Below, piece after piece: positions 1-7,275 of a stretch of DNA of 64,000 nucleotides (its first letter is position 1; every line of letters starts with the position of its first letter). The notes beneath the pieces are model-generated. The model had not been told where the DNA came from and ran no database searches. It saw only the letters and a list, made by a program, of their open reading frames with translations. The translations under genes and the position numbers were made by a program. Source of the stretch: JBKPNJ01 sp963695705 (GTDB lineage Bacteria > Actinomycetota > Actinomycetes > Propionibacteriales > Nocardioidaceae); NCBI GenBank assembly GCA_963695705.1, contig CAVOHB010000004.1, positions 62,001 to 126,000 of the forward strand, read 5' to 3'.

Positions 1-409
1 TGGAACTCGAAGACCATCGCGACGTTCCGCGCCAACGAGGACCGCGTCGGCGGCCCCTTCGAAGGCGCGCCGATGGTCCTGGTGCACCATCGCGGTCGCA
101 AGAGCGGCCGTGAGTACGTCACCCCGATGATGTATCTCCCCCACGACGCCGACGACGACATCCTCTACGTGTTCGCCACGAAGGGAGGTGCTCCCACCAA
201 CCCCGACTGGCACTACAACCTCACCGCCGCCGGTGAGGGCAGCGTCGAGCGGGAACCGAGTCTTCAAGGTTGCCGTCCGCGAGCTGACCGGTGCCAGGCG
301 CGACCGGGTGTACGCCGAACAAGCCCGTCGCTACCCCGGATTCGCCGGCTACCAGCGGCAAACGGCTGGCATCCGAACCATCCCCGTGCTCGAACTCAGG
401 CGCGCGTAG
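1..409 (+). pseudogene. DDN-like F420-dependent nitroreductase-family protein, 5'-partial and frameshifted
   Basis: The window opens inside a reading frame whose product (GRKSGREYVTPMMY, then ATKGGAPTNPDWHYNL) matches the deazaflavin (F420)-dependent nitroreductase family (DUF385/DDN). The frame loses similarity near base 240. The expected C-terminus (VFKVAVRELTG, RRYPGFAGYQ, RTIPVLEL) continues in the next frame and stops at 409. An indel at about 235-255 therefore separates two otherwise well-conserved halves. The family is about 130-150 aa and uses F420H2 to reduce nitro groups or quinones. The call is a recent pseudogene or a sequencing error; the missing start lies outside the window. 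Confidence 0.7.
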
Positions 410-539
410 GTCACGTCGAACGTCCCCATCAGTTTTCGGCGGGGTGGCATTGTGGCGGTTGATCTGAGTCCCGTCGCCGTACGTGTCAGAGATCGCCTCC
501 ACGTGCTCGTGGCCAAAGGACCGATCGACTCCGGTGCCG

Positions 540-745
540 CCGTCGGCCAGCGGGAGGGCGCTCAGTGAGCGCATCGGGGGTGATGTGGGGTCCACGTGCT
601 TCCTAATCATCCGCTCGGCCAGCGAGGCTCCCTCGTCCGGGGCACAATCCGGCGATGAAGACCAGAGCCATCAGGTTAGGCACACCGGCGGCGGCGTTGG
701 TGATGACAGCGCCGCCGTAGGAGTGCCCGACCAGCATGTTGCCGG
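540..745 (-). pseudogene. Relic of an alpha/beta hydrolase
   Basis: On the minus strand a short stretch reads LVGHSYGGAVITNAAAGVPN then LMALVFIAGLCPG, which is the nucleophile-elbow region (GHSYGG) of an alpha/beta-hydrolase. The reading continues one frame over as PDEGASLAERM. No start, no acid or histidine region and no intact frame remain, so this is a decayed fragment. The upstream edge now carries the promoter and RBS area of the divergent flavoprotein gene. Bases 410-540 show nothing recognisable. Confidence 0.5.
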
Positions 746-774
746 GCGCCCTGCGCGGCCGGGAGAGTAGGTCC

Positions 775-2151
775 ATGGGTCGTGTACGTGGTCGCTCCGT
801 GACGGAACCAGCGCGGCAGATCGACGTGGTGTATGAGTGCGAGGTGCTCGTCGTCGGCTCGGGCCCGGCGGGGCTGTCCGCGGCGCTCGCCGCCGCGCGC
901 GCAGGGGCGGAGGTCGCGCTGGTCGAGAGGTTCGGCTGCTTCGGGGGCAACCTCACCGCCGTCGGCGTGGAGGGGATGGCGTGGTACCGCCACGAGGCCA
1001 CGGTCGAGGCCAACGGCATCGGCCGGGAGATGGAGGAGCGGGCGCACGCCATGGGCGCGACGGTGGCAGAGTCCCAGTCACTCTCGTACGAGATCGACGC
1101 GGAAGGCTTCAAGGTCGTCGCGGACACGCTCGTGACCGAGGCGGGCATCCACCCGATGCTGCACCGGACCTTCGTGGCGCCGCTGCTCGAGGGTGACGCG
1201 GTGGTCGGTGTCGTGACGGAGTCGAAAGCCGGCCGCGAGGCGATCCTGGCCGCCCGGGTCATCGACGCCACGGGGGACGGTGACGTTGCACATCGCAGCG
1301 GAGCGGCGATGCGTCAGACGCCTCGCGAGGAGACGTTGGCGGCGTCGGTGATGTTCCACCTCGCCGGGGTGGACAAGAAGGCGTTCCTGGCGGGTGTCCG
1401 CGCCGATCCCCAGACGATCGCCGACTGGTCCGGTGCAGGGTGGTCGATCGAGACGACCGGCAAGGAGGACCAGATGTTCTCGCCTTTCCTGCGCAAGCCC
1501 TTCCGCCGCGCGGTCGAGGCAGGTCTCATCGACGCCGACCTCTCAACCCTGGGGGGCACGTGGGGTGCGGTGCATGACAGCGGCGAGCTGACCTACATGA
1601 ATATCGTGCACTTGGGCGGTATCGACGGCACGGACCCCGACGACCTCACCCATGGGGAGATGGAGGGTCGGCGCCTTGCGCTGCAAGCCATCGAGGCCCT
1701 ACGCGCGTACACCCCCGGATGCTCCGGCGCCCGACTGCGCAACTTCGGCATGACGATCGGTGTCCGGGACACCCGGAAGATCCGTGCGGTCTACGACCTG
1801 ACCGACAATGACGTGCGAGAGCAGGGCCGGTTCCCGGACTCCATCGGCATCTACCCCGAGTTCATCGACGGCTACGGCGTCCTCGTCCTCCCCACCACCG
1901 GTCGCTACTACCAGGTCCCGTACCGGTGCCTGCTGCCGCGCGGTGTCCGCCGGCTCCTCGTGCCCGGACGGGCCAGCGGAGGGGATCGCATCGCCCACGC
2001 GTCGACGCGCAACATGTCGTGCTGCGCCGTCCTCGGCCAGGGAGCCGGGATCGCCGCGGCCCTCTCGACGCGGCAGGGCCACGAACTCGATGAGGTCCCG
2101 CTCGAACGGATCCAGCACGAGCTCAGCCGGCAAGGGGTCCGGTGGGCCTGA
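775..2151 (+). CDS. FAD-dependent oxidoreductase
   Basis: A 458-aa flavoprotein with an N-terminal Rossmann FAD-binding motif (VVGSGPAGLSAALAAA, then the acidic end of the second strand, LVERFG). It continues with FGGNLTAVGVEGM, typical of the FAD_oxidored (PF12831) family, and near the C-terminus has a second FAD-contacting segment (RRLLVPGRASGGDRIAHA) and GAGIAAALS. The ATG at 775 is preferred over the upstream ATG at 736 because GGGAGAG lies 7 bases before it. Such enzymes oxidise small organic substrates, often in catabolism; the substrate is not evident. It stands alone, bounded by a hydrolase relic upstream and a tRNA relic region downstream. Confidence 0.8.
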   Translation: MGRVRGRSVTEPARQIDVVYECEVLVVGSGPAGLSAALAAARAGAEVALVERFGCFGGNLTAVGVEGMAWYRHEATVEANGIGREMEERAHAMGATVAESQSLSYEIDAEGFKVVADTLVTEAGIHPMLHRTFVAPLLEGDAVVGVVTESKAGREAILAARVIDATGDGDVAHRSGAAMRQTPREETLAASVMFHLAGVDKKAFLAGVRADPQTIADWSGAGWSIETTGKEDQMFSPFLRKPFRRAVEAGLIDADLSTLGGTWGAVHDSGELTYMNIVHLGGIDGTDPDDLTHGEMEGRRLALQAIEALRAYTPGCSGARLRNFGMTIGVRDTRKIRAVYDLTDNDVREQGRFPDSIGIYPEFIDGYGVLVLPTTGRYYQVPYRCLLPRGVRRLLVPGRASGGDRIAHASTRNMSCCAVLGQGAGIAAALSTRQGHELDEVPLERIQHELSRQGVRWA

Positions 2152-2730
2152 CGCGCCGGTCGACGGGACCCCGGCGCACCATCCGGCCGAGAGCCTGCAT
2201 GCCTCGACGACGTCGCGCGACGAGCCCACAGCTCGGCCGTCCATTTGTCGGGCAGACGCGGGACCGCTGGGGCAGTCAACGTCATCAACGACTACGGCGA
2301 CGAGGTCATGAAAGTCTTCCAGATCTAGCTCGACCTGGGCGGACACATGGTCTTCATGGCTGTGGACCACTCTCGACGGGTATCGAGCGGTCCACCGCCA
2401 GTCCGCAGCTAGTCCGCAAGGCGGCCACAAATAGCAAGCTTCGTCCATCGCTAGCAATCCCTAAAATGCCTGGTCAGCAGGCCCTTTGACTGTCTAAGCC
2501 CTGGTCAGTGAACGGCAAGGAACGGACTCTTGATCCGCGGGTTGTTGGTTCGAGTCCTGCGGGGGCCACCAGATCCCGACACGCAGAACTAGCATCGACC
2601 GCGGGCCGCTGTACACCCCGGCGGGCGTTGATCAGGCATTCGATCTCCGCGGCCGATGAGAACCTGCGGTCATCCAAGTCGGTATCCCCAGAACCGACTG
2701 CACAGCGCCAAACCAACCGAGGAGCGCGCG
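2152..2730. other. Gene-free stretch holding a tRNA 3'-half relic
   Basis: No convincing coding region is present on either strand between the flavoprotein stop and the RibD-like start. The only recognisable element is the tRNA-like fragment at 2523-2571. The bases around 2400-2500 are poorer in GC than the neighbours, as often seen next to integration sites, but no integrase can be read here. Confidence 0.5.
2523..2571 (+). repeat. 3' half of a tRNA-Lys(CTT)-like sequence
   Basis: The fragment has an anticodon-arm-like part (CGGA, loop CTCTTGA with CTT in the anticodon position, TCCG), a T-loop (GGTTCGAGTCC) and a 3' acceptor strand GGGGGCC followed by ACCA. No matching 5' acceptor strand or D arm lies upstream, and the T stem is poorly paired, so this is not a functional gene. 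Integrative elements commonly use the 3' half of a tRNA as attachment core, so it may be an att scar; that is inference. Confidence 0.5.
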
Positions 2731-3366
2731 ATGTCAATCACACGGGTCCACAACCTGTCCATCTCTCTCGACGGCTTCGCCACCGGCGAGCCACAGTCCG
2801 TCGAGGCGCCGTTCGGCCATGCGGGCCAGCGCCTCCACGAGTGGATGTTCGGCACCCGGTTCTGGGACGCCAGCGGAAGCGCGGGAGTGGACGATGCCTT
2901 CGCCGAGCGCCACAGTGTCGGCATCGGCGCCGAGATCATGGGCGCGAACAAGTTCGGCCCGCCGGGCTGGCAGGACAACCCGGACTGGCAGGGCTGGTGG
3001 GGAACGAATCCGCCCTTCCACACACCGACATACGTGCTCACGCACCATCCCAGGTCGTCGCTCGAGATGGAGGGGGGCACCACCTTCTACTTCCTCGACG
3101 TCGCCCCGGCCCAGGCGCTCGAGACCGCCCGCGCCGCAGCCGGCGGCCAAGACGTCCGGATCGGCGGCGGCCCCACCGTCGTACGCGACTTCGTCGCCGC
3201 CGGACTAGTCGACCATATGCACCTCGTCCAGGTCCCGATCGTGCTCGGACGCGGGGTCCGTGTCTGGGACGGTCTGGAGGCCCTCGAGGACACCTACGAC
3301 ATCGAGGCGGTCACCTCCCCCAGTGGCGTCACACATCTGACGTTCACGCGCAAGGCGATCTCGTGA
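2731..3366 (+). CDS. Dihydrofolate reductase family protein (RibD C-terminal-like)
   Basis: A 211-aa protein of the RibD_C/DHFR-like fold. It begins with the family signature NLSISLDGFATG, has GAEIMGANKFGPPGW and a WWGTNPPFHTPTYVLTHH segment, and ends with VRIGGGPTVVRDFVAAGLVDHMH, the NADPH-binding GGG region. The ATG at 2731 is supported by GAGGAG 8-13 bases upstream. Members are NADPH-dependent reductases of undefined substrate and are rarely true folate enzymes. Two paralogues occur elsewhere in this window (near 32.5-33.1 kb and 46.8-47.4 kb). Confidence 0.85.
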   Translation: MSITRVHNLSISLDGFATGEPQSVEAPFGHAGQRLHEWMFGTRFWDASGSAGVDDAFAERHSVGIGAEIMGANKFGPPGWQDNPDWQGWWGTNPPFHTPTYVLTHHPRSSLEMEGGTTFYFLDVAPAQALETARAAAGGQDVRIGGGPTVVRDFVAAGLVDHMHLVQVPIVLGRGVRVWDGLEALEDTYDIEAVTSPSGVTHLTFTRKAIS

Positions 3367-3787
3367 GGGGCGACTCGAGACGAAGAAGCCCTTTTGGCAC
3401 GGGTGCGGAGCCGTGGCAACTAGCGCGGCCCGCAGGGCTCGCAGGCAGATGCCCGGACATCACGGTCCGTGGGACGTGGGCGCGCCTTACGTCATACAAG
3501 TAGTACGGACCTCGTGGTCGGGGACCGCCCCATTCCCGGACACGATTCCGCCGTGGATCACGATATTTGCCTGGCGGCTCACGACGTTCCGCTTGCAGGG
3601 GGGCACGACGTGGGCGTCGGCTGTGCCTGGGCCGAGGACCCATTCGTCGTTTCCGGAAACGCAGTCGCACGGCAGCCCCCTCGGGTGTTTGCCAAGTGGG
3701 ACCAGCTCCAGACCATCAACGCAGGCTATCCGGTGGCCGCATCGGACGTGGCTGACAGGATGACCGGGTGGTCGAGGAGCTGTCGGC
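3367..3787. other. Intergenic stretch without recognisable gene
   Basis: About 420 bases between the RibD-like gene and the MFS transporter. Open frames exist on both strands, but none resembles a known family or has a ribosome binding site with a sensible start. The right end carries the GAGGAG site used by the TTG start of the transporter. Confidence 0.4.
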
Positions 3788-4927
3788 TTGAGAAAGCCCG
3801 CGCCGCTGCGCACAGTGCTCCTACTCGTCAGCGCGATCGTGCTGCTGGATGTCCTCTTCTTCTCCGCGATCGCGCCGCTGCTGCCGACGTACGTGGCGAA
3901 CCTTCATCTGAGCAAGACCCAGGCCGGGTTGCTGTCCGGCGCCTACCCGCTCGGGACGCTGCTCGCGTCGCTGCCCGCCGGCTGGCTGGCGGCACATCGG
4001 GGCACACGACTGACGCTCTTGCTTGGGCTCGGTCTGCTCGGCGCGGCGAGCATCGCCTTCGGGTTCGGTACGTCCTTCGCGGTTCTGACGGGAGCGCGTT
4101 TCATGCAGGGTGTGGGCGGTGCCGCATCGTGGGCCGCTGGTTTCGCTTGGCTCGTCGAGGTCGCACCGAGCCACAAGCGCGGGCAGGTCATCGGCGTGGT
4201 GCTGGGTACCGGCATCGCCGGGGCTATCGGCGGACCAGTGCTCGGCGCCGTCGCCGTAGTCATCGGTCCGGCCGAGGTCTTTTCAGGGGTTGCCGTCGTC
4301 GCGTCCGCTCTCTCAGTCGCTGTCGCGCTGACCGCGACCAGGGGTGCGCCGCCGCCCCACGGCGATGCCCGAACGGCCCTGCATGATCGGCGCGTACTGG
4401 CCGGAGCGTGGCTCACCATGCTGCCCGCACTCTTCTTCGGAACCTACTCGGTGCTCGTACCGCTGCGGCTCAGTGCACTGGGCGCCACGGCCACCGAGAT
4501 CGCTGGTGTGTTCCTCCTGGCCGCAGCGGTCGAGGCAGCGTTGAGCCCTATGGTCGGTCGTCTGTCTGACAGACGGGGGCGACTGCTGCCCGTGCGAACC
4601 GGGCTGGCCGGCCTGCTCATCGCCTGCCTGGTGCTCCCGCGCCCAGATGTCGTGTGGGCAGTAAGCGCCACAGCGATCTTCGCAGCTGCCGTCGGAGGAT
4701 TGCTCTACACGCCCGCCTCCGCGTTGCTTTCCGACGGCGCCGAGGCCGCCGGCCTGCCCCAAGGTCTCGTCTTCGGCCTCTGGAACCTCGTCTGGGCTGG
4801 TGGTCAGATCGGCGGAGCCGCCGGTGGCGCCCGACTCGCCGACGCCACCAACGACACAGTGCCATATCTCGTCGTCGCCGTCCTTGCCGTGTGTACCGTC
4901 CTCGCTCTACGGCGCCCCGACGGTTGA
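3788..4927 (+). CDS. MFS transporter
   Basis: A 379-aa integral membrane protein with about 11-12 hydrophobic segments. A motif-A-like loop (AGWLAAHRGTR) follows TM2, and the second half repeats it as MVGRLSDRRGRLLP. This is the classic duplicated architecture of major facilitator superfamily drug and metabolite antiporters. The start is TTG at 3788, favoured because GAGGAG stands 7 bases upstream and the first TM begins directly after (LRTVLLLVSAIVLLDVLFF). No regulator is adjacent; export of a small toxic compound is plausible but unproven. Confidence 0.85.
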   Translation: MRKPAPLRTVLLLVSAIVLLDVLFFSAIAPLLPTYVANLHLSKTQAGLLSGAYPLGTLLASLPAGWLAAHRGTRLTLLLGLGLLGAASIAFGFGTSFAVLTGARFMQGVGGAASWAAGFAWLVEVAPSHKRGQVIGVVLGTGIAGAIGGPVLGAVAVVIGPAEVFSGVAVVASALSVAVALTATRGAPPPHGDARTALHDRRVLAGAWLTMLPALFFGTYSVLVPLRLSALGATATEIAGVFLLAAAVEAALSPMVGRLSDRRGRLLPVRTGLAGLLIACLVLPRPDVVWAVSATAIFAAAVGGLLYTPASALLSDGAEAAGLPQGLVFGLWNLVWAGGQIGGAAGGARLADATNDTVPYLVVAVLAVCTVLALRRPDG

Positions 4928-5094
4928 GGACCGGGGTTGGCACCCGTGCCACTCGGTGACCGGTTGAACTCTGTACAACGGCCAAGCGATGGTGGTTACA
5001 TTGCCTGTCGGCCGAGTGCCATCGGGTAACACCTGATGCCCGTGTCCGACCCCGGGGGAGAGAAGTTTGACCATCTAGCCCTTGGGAGGCAGCA

Positions 5095-5382
5095 ATGGCG
5101 TTCGGGATCGTCCATCACTTCCCTGGTGGAACTCAGGAGCAGTACGAGGCATCACTCGCAGCAGTCCATCCGAGTCGAGACCAGCTCCCCGAAGGTCAGA
5201 TCTTTCACGCAGCGGGACCGTCAACCGGGGGATGGACGATCTTGGCGGTGCACGACTCCAAGGAGAGTTGGGAACGGTTCCGCGACGGCATTTTGATGCC
5301 ACGTTTTCAGCGAGGTATTGAAGGCGGCTTTCCGACTCCACCCGAGGAGACGGAAATCGACTTGTACACCGTCATGCCATAG
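5095..5382 (+). CDS. Small dimeric alpha-beta-barrel-like protein
   Basis: A 95-aa protein (starts MAFGIVHHFPGGTQEQYEAS) with the beta-alpha-beta pattern and WTILAVHDSKESWERFRDG segment of antibiotic-biosynthesis-monooxygenase-like (ABM) domains. GGGAGG lies 6 bases before the ATG. No catalytic residues can be assigned. Similar small barrels recur at 15.6, 17.3 and 39.9 kb. It is monocistronic and convergent with the following SDR gene. Confidence 0.7.
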   Translation: MAFGIVHHFPGGTQEQYEASLAAVHPSRDQLPEGQIFHAAGPSTGGWTILAVHDSKESWERFRDGILMPRFQRGIEGGFPTPPEETEIDLYTVMP

Positions 5383-5397
5383 GTGACGATGGTCACC
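5382..5397. terminator. Weak inverted repeat between convergent genes
   Basis: GGTGAC and GTCACC flank a 4-base loop directly at the stop of the small barrel gene and before the end of the convergent SDR gene. There is no T-tract. It could act as a modest bidirectional terminator. Confidence 0.3.
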
Positions 5398-5431
5398 CTT
5401 GCATGGCTGACCCGCCTTTCTGCTTGCGCTG

Positions 5432-6235
5432 CTATCCGGCCGGTAGCCAGCCGCCTTCTACGTGGATCACCTGGCCGTTGATGTAGCCGGCGCCGTCCGA
5501 GGCCAGGAAGAGCACCGTCTCCGCGATCTCGCGGGGGTCGCCGAAACGCTTCATCGGGTTCATCGCCTTCGCCTCGTCGATGTGCTCAGGGGCGACGCCC
5601 CACTCCTGCTCCCAGTTGCCGGAGATCGGACCGGGGGCGAGCGCGTTGACGCGGATCTCCGGTGCGATGTCTCGTGCCAGCGAGGTCGTGAGGCCTCGGA
5701 TGGCGCCCTTCGCCGCGCAGTAGGTGACCGGCACCCAGTTGATCGCGTTCTCCGGGTTGACGCCGTTGCCGTAGGTGCTCGAGAAGTTGATGATCGCGCC
5801 ACGGCCGTGTCGCCGCATCACCGGGATGACGACGTGACACATCCGCATCGCACCTATCACGTCCACCGCGAGCAGCGCCGCGGCCGCGTCGGCGCTCATG
5901 TGCTCGAAACGAACGGTGTCCGCCTCGTCGAGGCGGCCGGCCGTGTTCACGAGCACGTCGATCCGCCCGTACGTCGTGTCTGCCTGTTCGACGAAGTGAT
6001 CCACCGAAGCCTGATCGGTGACGTCGAGCTGAAGGGCAGCGGCGGCTCCGCCTGCGGCCACGATCTCGGTCGCTACCGACTCGGCTGCCTTCTGCGACTG
6101 CCGGTAGCCGAGGAGGACTGAGGCTCCCTCACGACCGAATCCACGTGCAACCGCTCCGCCCAGCGTCCCGCCGGCACCGGTCACAAGAGCAACGCGCCCC
6201 GAGAAACGCCGGCCATCGTTCCAAGTCGCTTCCAC
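5432..6235 (-). CDS. SDR family oxidoreductase
   Basis: A 267-aa classical short-chain dehydrogenase/reductase. It has a cofactor-binding TGAGGTLG motif (residues 19-26), NTAG (97-100), catalytic serines in NFSSTYG (about 152-153) and the YCAAK motif (Y172, K176), and ends with INGQVIHVEGGW. An arginine after the second strand (GYRQSQ) suggests NADP(H). The GTG start at 6235 is chosen because GGAGGG precedes it by 5 bases; an upstream in-frame ATG would add 19 residues without homology. Substrate unknown. Confidence 0.88.
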   Translation of the reverse strand: MEATWNDGRRFSGRVALVTGAGGTLGGAVARGFGREGASVLLGYRQSQKAAESVATEIVAAGGAAAALQLDVTDQASVDHFVEQADTTYGRIDVLVNTAGRLDEADTVRFEHMSADAAAALLAVDVIGAMRMCHVVIPVMRRHGRGAIINFSSTYGNGVNPENAINWVPVTYCAAKGAIRGLTTSLARDIAPEIRVNALAPGPISGNWEQEWGVAPEHIDEAKAMNPMKRFGDPREIAETVLFLASDGAGYINGQVIHVEGGWLPAG

Positions 6236-6446
6236 GACATCCCTCCGCTCAGGCGCGCGGCAAATCGTGTCACGACCCCACGGCACACGCAACGGCGGCG
6301 GACGGAGTCCTTACAGCAGCTCCGCGTGAGTATCACGCAGAGCTCCTTGTTGTCGGGGTCGGCCCTCACCGCCCAGTCCGATGTGTGGCTTACACCATCG
6401 GTCTTGACGCAGTCTGTGAGCCTTGTAGCGCGTCCGCGGGGCGAGG

Positions 6447-6938
6447 ATGCTGACTCCTATGAAGCCCATCGAGTTCGAGCTCGAGCGCACGATCCATGCA
6501 CCGATCGACCGTTTGTTCGCGCGGCTGGGCGACATCGAGGGGCACAACGACTGGATGGCCGGCACGGGAAGCATGCTCAAGCACACCCGGCAGACCTCCC
6601 CAGGAGAACCCACCGTCGGCACGACGTTCGTCGACGAGACCAGTCAGGGCCTCATGCCCGGGGAGATCGCCGAGATGCGGGCGCCGCACACGCTCGTCTA
6701 CCACTGGTGGGACAAGTCGAAGTCGGGCAAGCTCAAGTTCGAGGGCTGGCCGAGCTACCACCTGCAGCCCACCAGCGACAACGAGACGCTGGTCCGCCAT
6801 CGCGCCAAGCTGGTGTCGTACGGCGTGTGGCGCCTTGGCACACCGATCTGGCGGCGGTTCGCCGTCAAGGAACGCACCATCACGATCGACGCGCTCAAGG
6901 CGTCCTTCGAGCGGAATCCGAGCTCTGCTCCCGAGTGA
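6447..6938 (+). CDS. SRPBCC family protein
   Basis: A 163-aa START-like/SRPBCC ligand-binding protein. It starts FELERTIHAPIDRLFARLGDIEGHNDW and continues with GTTFVDET, RAPHTLVYHWWDKSKSGKLKFEGW and C-terminal helix residues. This helix-grip fold binds hydrophobic ligands in a deep pocket; no enzymatic residues can be inferred. ATG codons at 6447 and 6459 are both possible, because GAGG lies right before the first and about 12 bases before the second. It is divergent from the SDR gene, with about 210 bp between them. Confidence 0.75.
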   Translation: MLTPMKPIEFELERTIHAPIDRLFARLGDIEGHNDWMAGTGSMLKHTRQTSPGEPTVGTTFVDETSQGLMPGEIAEMRAPHTLVYHWWDKSKSGKLKFEGWPSYHLQPTSDNETLVRHRAKLVSYGVWRLGTPIWRRFAVKERTITIDALKASFERNPSSAPE

Positions 6939-7275
6939 GCCCTGCGCCAGGTCAGGACCGGGGTCGAGCCGCCGCTCGTATCAGTGAGTCCCCCAAGCCG
7001 GCACCTGACGGCTGGGTGGCCTTGCCGAGTGTCCGGGCGGCGTCCTGGACGCTGCTCTCGTTGAGCTCAGGCCCCCATCAACACCATGCGTGAGCTGACG
7101 TGTCAGCGTCGCACCGTTACGGCTCTGAACGTTCAGGGACCGGCCGGGAGTCACACCACGCGAGGGGACGTCACCCGTCGGCTGTCGACACTGCCCTGGC
7201 CGCTGACCTGCTGGGTGTCGCCGTGGCACCCTTGACCGCTCGGCCGCTGCCAGGACGGCCACCATCTACCCGCTG
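6939..7275. other. Intergenic region upstream of the c-di-GMP enzyme, with two inverted repeats
   Basis: No gene is recognisable. Two short symmetric sites are visible: GCTGAC-GT-GTCAGC at 7094-7107 and the perfect 12-base palindrome CTGAACGTTCAG at 7125-7136. The latter shares its 10-base core with the LacI-type operator at 23002-23013. Both lie 140-180 bases before the GGDEF-EAL gene and may be regulator sites. Confidence 0.4.

Noticed and set aside
2474..2737. Minus-strand frame with APAGLEPTTRGSRVRSL
   Set aside because: Typical false protein produced by reading tRNA 3'-end sequence backwards.
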